From assembly GCF_000378385.1 (NCBI RefSeq), contig NZ_KB899671.1, positions 22,971 to 77,927 of the forward strand: a stretch of DNA of 54,957 nucleotides, given 5' to 3'. The position numbers were made by a program, and so were the translations under genes. Below the pieces are notes generated by a model that had not been told where the DNA came from, searched no databases, and was given only the letters and a program-made list of their open reading frames with translations. The DNA comes from Paenibacillus daejeonensis DSM 15491 (lineage in GTDB: Bacteria > Bacillota > Bacilli > Paenibacillales > Paenibacillaceae). Every line of letters starts with the position of its first letter. Positions within the stretch are counted from its first letter, which is position 1. Shown here piece by piece: positions 53,188 to 54,957 of this stretch.

Positions 53188-53577
53188 TGGCTAATTATCT
53201 CCGCCCTCGTCTTTGCCGTGATTACAGCCATCTTCGCCGTCATTAACGTCGACTCGGTGCAGGTGAACTTCTTATTCACGACTGTCGAGACCCCGCTGAT
53301 CTTGGTCATCCTCATCTCTACCCTCCTGGGTGGTTTGATGGTTTTCCTCTTCAGCTTCGTGCGCCAGGTGCAAATGCAGCGCCGGGTCAAGCAGTTGGAG
53401 AAGCAGTTGGCGGAGGCCGAGCGTGTACAGACCAGCCCGATCATCGACGAGCCAGTTGGTGGATTTACCACGGACTTTCCTAAAACTGACGTTCATGAGC
53501 CAGCCGACGAAACGACGCTCCCAGGCGAGGAGCCGCGCACTGGACTAAACGGCAGCACGCCGGATCGCGATCGTTAA
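53158..53577 (+). CDS. LapA-domain (DUF1049) membrane protein
   Basis: 139 residues. Two membrane helices (about 9-29 and 44-68, the second ILVILISTLLGGLMVFLF) joined by a short loop with INVDSVQVNFLF, the typical LapA pattern. A coiled-coil-like basic stretch (QMQRRVKQLEKQLAEAERVQ) and an acidic tail follow. GAGG precedes the ATG. In enterobacteria LapA/YciS acts with YciM in lipopolysaccharide control; in Firmicutes the role is not known. It is followed by a clear terminator. Confidence 0.88.
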   Translation: MSNQSSMKVQWLIISALVFAVITAIFAVINVDSVQVNFLFTTVETPLILVILISTLLGGLMVFLFSFVRQVQMQRRVKQLEKQLAEAERVQTSPIIDEPVGGFTTDFPKTDVHEPADETTLPGEEPRTGLNGSTPDRDR

Positions 53578-53626
53578 TTAACCGCAGCTAGCAATAGCAT
53601 AACGTGCTGGCTACACGTAGTGAAAA

Positions 53627-53658
53627 GGCCGCCCACCGGAAATCCGGGGGCGGCCTTT
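53627..53658. terminator. Bidirectional terminator between LapA-like and AEC transporter genes
   Basis: GGCCGCCC (53627-53634) pairs with GGGCGGCC (53648-53655), with CCGG inner pairing. T runs follow on both strands. It serves the convergent genes at 53158-53577 and 53689-54612. Confidence 0.85.
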
Positions 53659-53688
53659 GTCGTGTTTCAGACAGAAGGGGCCTGGCTG

Positions 53689-54612
53689 CTATTGAACCAG
53701 ACTAATTAATATAGGTAGCAAGGGGAACGAAATCAGTGTACTCCACAAAATACACTTGGCGACCATCGTCGGCGCGGCCTTGAATTGCTCTGCCAAGATA
53801 ACGGAATTCACGGCTACCGGCATACAGGACAAGATGAACAACACCGAGAACAGGATGCCGTCGATCTGCAGGATGAACAATGCCAACAAGGCAGCAAACG
53901 GGGATAGGAGCAGCCGAGCGCTCATGCCTGCCCAGAAGCCTTTGACGACCTGCGGGTCGAGCTTTACTTTGCTCACATTCATCATCTGGGCACCAAGCAC
54001 AACCAATACCACAGGCGAGTAGGCGGCCGCAGCCATCGAAATCCCGCTGACCAGCCCCGCAGGCAACTCCAGATGGATACTGCGTACGGCAAATGCGAAG
54101 ACAGCCGCGTAGATCGCTGGCAGCTTGAACACCGAATGAATCGCCTGCTTCACCGAGAAATGGGAGCGAGCCGCAAAATAGATGCCAATCGTGTTGACGA
54201 TCACCATCTGGCCGATGACGTATACGGATGCCTTGTCCAACCCAAGCTGCCCGAATGCGAGCAGGACCAACGGCAGCCCGTAATTCACACTATTCGTAAA
54301 GGTCGTTACCAGCGTCAGACCCGCCTGCTCCTCTTGTGGCAGTCTGAGGAGACGGCCCAGTCCCAGGGCCAGCAGCCAGAGCAGAATCAGGTTGAGCAGC
54401 GAGAAGCCGACCGTTTTGTAGACGTCGCCCATTGTAATCTCAGCGGTCAGCAGCGTATCCAGCAGAATAGCCGGACTGAGAAAATAAAGGTAGAGCACGA
54501 GCAGCGGCTTCGTATCTAATTGTCTGTAACGGGCCAGCAACGCGCCGACCAGTACAGGAATCATGAGTGGAAGGATGACTTGCAGCAATGTAGTATAGAC
54601 GGTCATGAACAT
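53689..54612 (-). CDS. AEC (auxin efflux carrier) family transporter
   Basis: About 307 residues from ATG at 54612 (alternative ATG at 54606; the open frame to 54711 begins with a non-membrane stretch that does not fit). Ten hydrophobic helices in two halves; FTNSVNYGLPLVLLAFG in the first half is the family signature, and SCMPVAVNSVILAEQF in the second. These transporters move organic anions such as malate or malonate; the substrate here is unknown. It is unrelated to the polysaccharide genes. Confidence 0.88.
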   Translation of the reverse strand: MFMTVYTTLLQVILPLMIPVLVGALLARYRQLDTKPLLVLYLYFLSPAILLDTLLTAEITMGDVYKTVGFSLLNLILLWLLALGLGRLLRLPQEEQAGLTLVTTFTNSVNYGLPLVLLAFGQLGLDKASVYVIGQMVIVNTIGIYFAARSHFSVKQAIHSVFKLPAIYAAVFAFAVRSIHLELPAGLVSGISMAAAAYSPVVLVVLGAQMMNVSKVKLDPQVVKGFWAGMSARLLLSPFAALLALFILQIDGILFSVLFILSCMPVAVNSVILAEQFKAAPTMVAKCILWSTLISFPLLPILISLVQ

Positions 54613-54754
54613 AAGATGGTCTTGCCTTCTTTCCAGTAGAAGTATCTGTGGACAGGATAGGTCTATTGTAGCCCTCATTTCCGAGCAGAGCAATGGCCCA
54701 GATGTCCCCAACAGAAGGGTAGTCTGAACATGGTATTGGGTTCAGGCGAATGTA

Positions 54755-54957
54755 AGCTAATGTCCGCCAACCACCGCATCCAGGGGTAAAATGTTACTTC
54801 ATTCGATCCATTCCCCGCCTACCGCCGCATCCAAGGGGAAAATGTTACTTCATTCGATCCATTGTCCGCCAACCACCGCATCCAGGGGTAAAATGTTACT
54901 TGATGCGATCCTTTGTCCGCCTACTGCCACATCCAAGGGTAAAATGTTACTTCAATC
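54755..54957. repeat. Tandem array E: four units of 51 bp, running into the window edge
   Basis: ATGTTACTT recurs at 54791, 54842, 54893 and 54944, exact period 51. On the minus strand each unit begins AAGTAACATTTTACCCCT, matching the core of array C, but the spacer (GGATGCGGTGGTTGGCGGAC) is different. The array may continue beyond the window. Confidence 0.9.

Noticed and set aside
1-54957. tRNA, rRNA, intact insertion sequences, prophage or toxin-antitoxin genes
   Set aside because: I saw no tRNA cloverleaf, rRNA sequence, transposase or integrase motif in any frame.

Overview
The window looks like a chromosomal segment of a Gram-positive, S-layer-bearing Firmicute, most like Paenibacillus or a close relative. 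The signs are two S-layer-homology (SLH) proteins, YveK/YwqD/YwqE-type chain-length, BY-kinase and phosphatase genes, strong GGAGG ribosome sites with frequent GTG/TTG starts, and a GlnRS gene. This is inferred from gene content and style; no rRNA or tRNA gene is visible.

Nearly everything is on the minus strand, and most of it is surface-polysaccharide biosynthesis in two clusters. Read in the direction of transcription, cluster 1 (21479 down to 2509) holds a YwqE-type tyrosine phosphatase, an SLH protein, Wzz-like adaptor, BY-kinase, CapD-type 4,6-dehydratase, a membrane-anchored protein of unknown function, sugar-1-phosphate transferase, an SDR-glycosyltransferase fusion, UDP-HexNAc dehydrogenase, two GT4 enzymes flanking a Wzy polymerase, Wzx flippase, GalU, Ugd and a small P-loop kinase, ending at a terminator. 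Its middle (about 5200-13960) is conspicuously AT-rich and looks like a transferred serotype cassette. Beyond it, the left edge carries the 5' end of a large secreted protein with BspA-type leucine-rich repeats and 98-residue cadherin-like repeats.

Cluster 2 (51468 down to 24398) is GC-richer. It holds Wzz, BY-kinase, GalU, sugar-1-phosphate transferase, four GT4 genes and one GT2, an O-antigen-ligase/polymerase, a MurB and MurA pair, Wzx, a ManC-type GDP-mannose pyrophosphorylase, a phosphohexomutase-like protein with degenerate active-site motifs, a TuaD-type UDP-glucose dehydrogenase, a second SLH protein and a second anchored protein of unknown function. Between the clusters lie glnS and a divergent XRE regulator. 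The right end holds small hypothetical genes, a LapA-like membrane protein and an AEC-family transporter.

The most unusual non-coding feature is a family of tandem arrays with a 51-52 bp period in five separate gaps (about 25650, 33850, 37050, 47430 and 54760). They share a short conserved core but have different spacer halves. A second repeat type, a TGCTTCCGAAG box plus a hairpin, occurs near 36900 and 43110. The most unusual coding features are hydrophilic insertions in at least four, perhaps five, cluster 2 enzymes, the phosphohexomutase lacking its catalytic serine, and the MurAB pair inside a polysaccharide locus.
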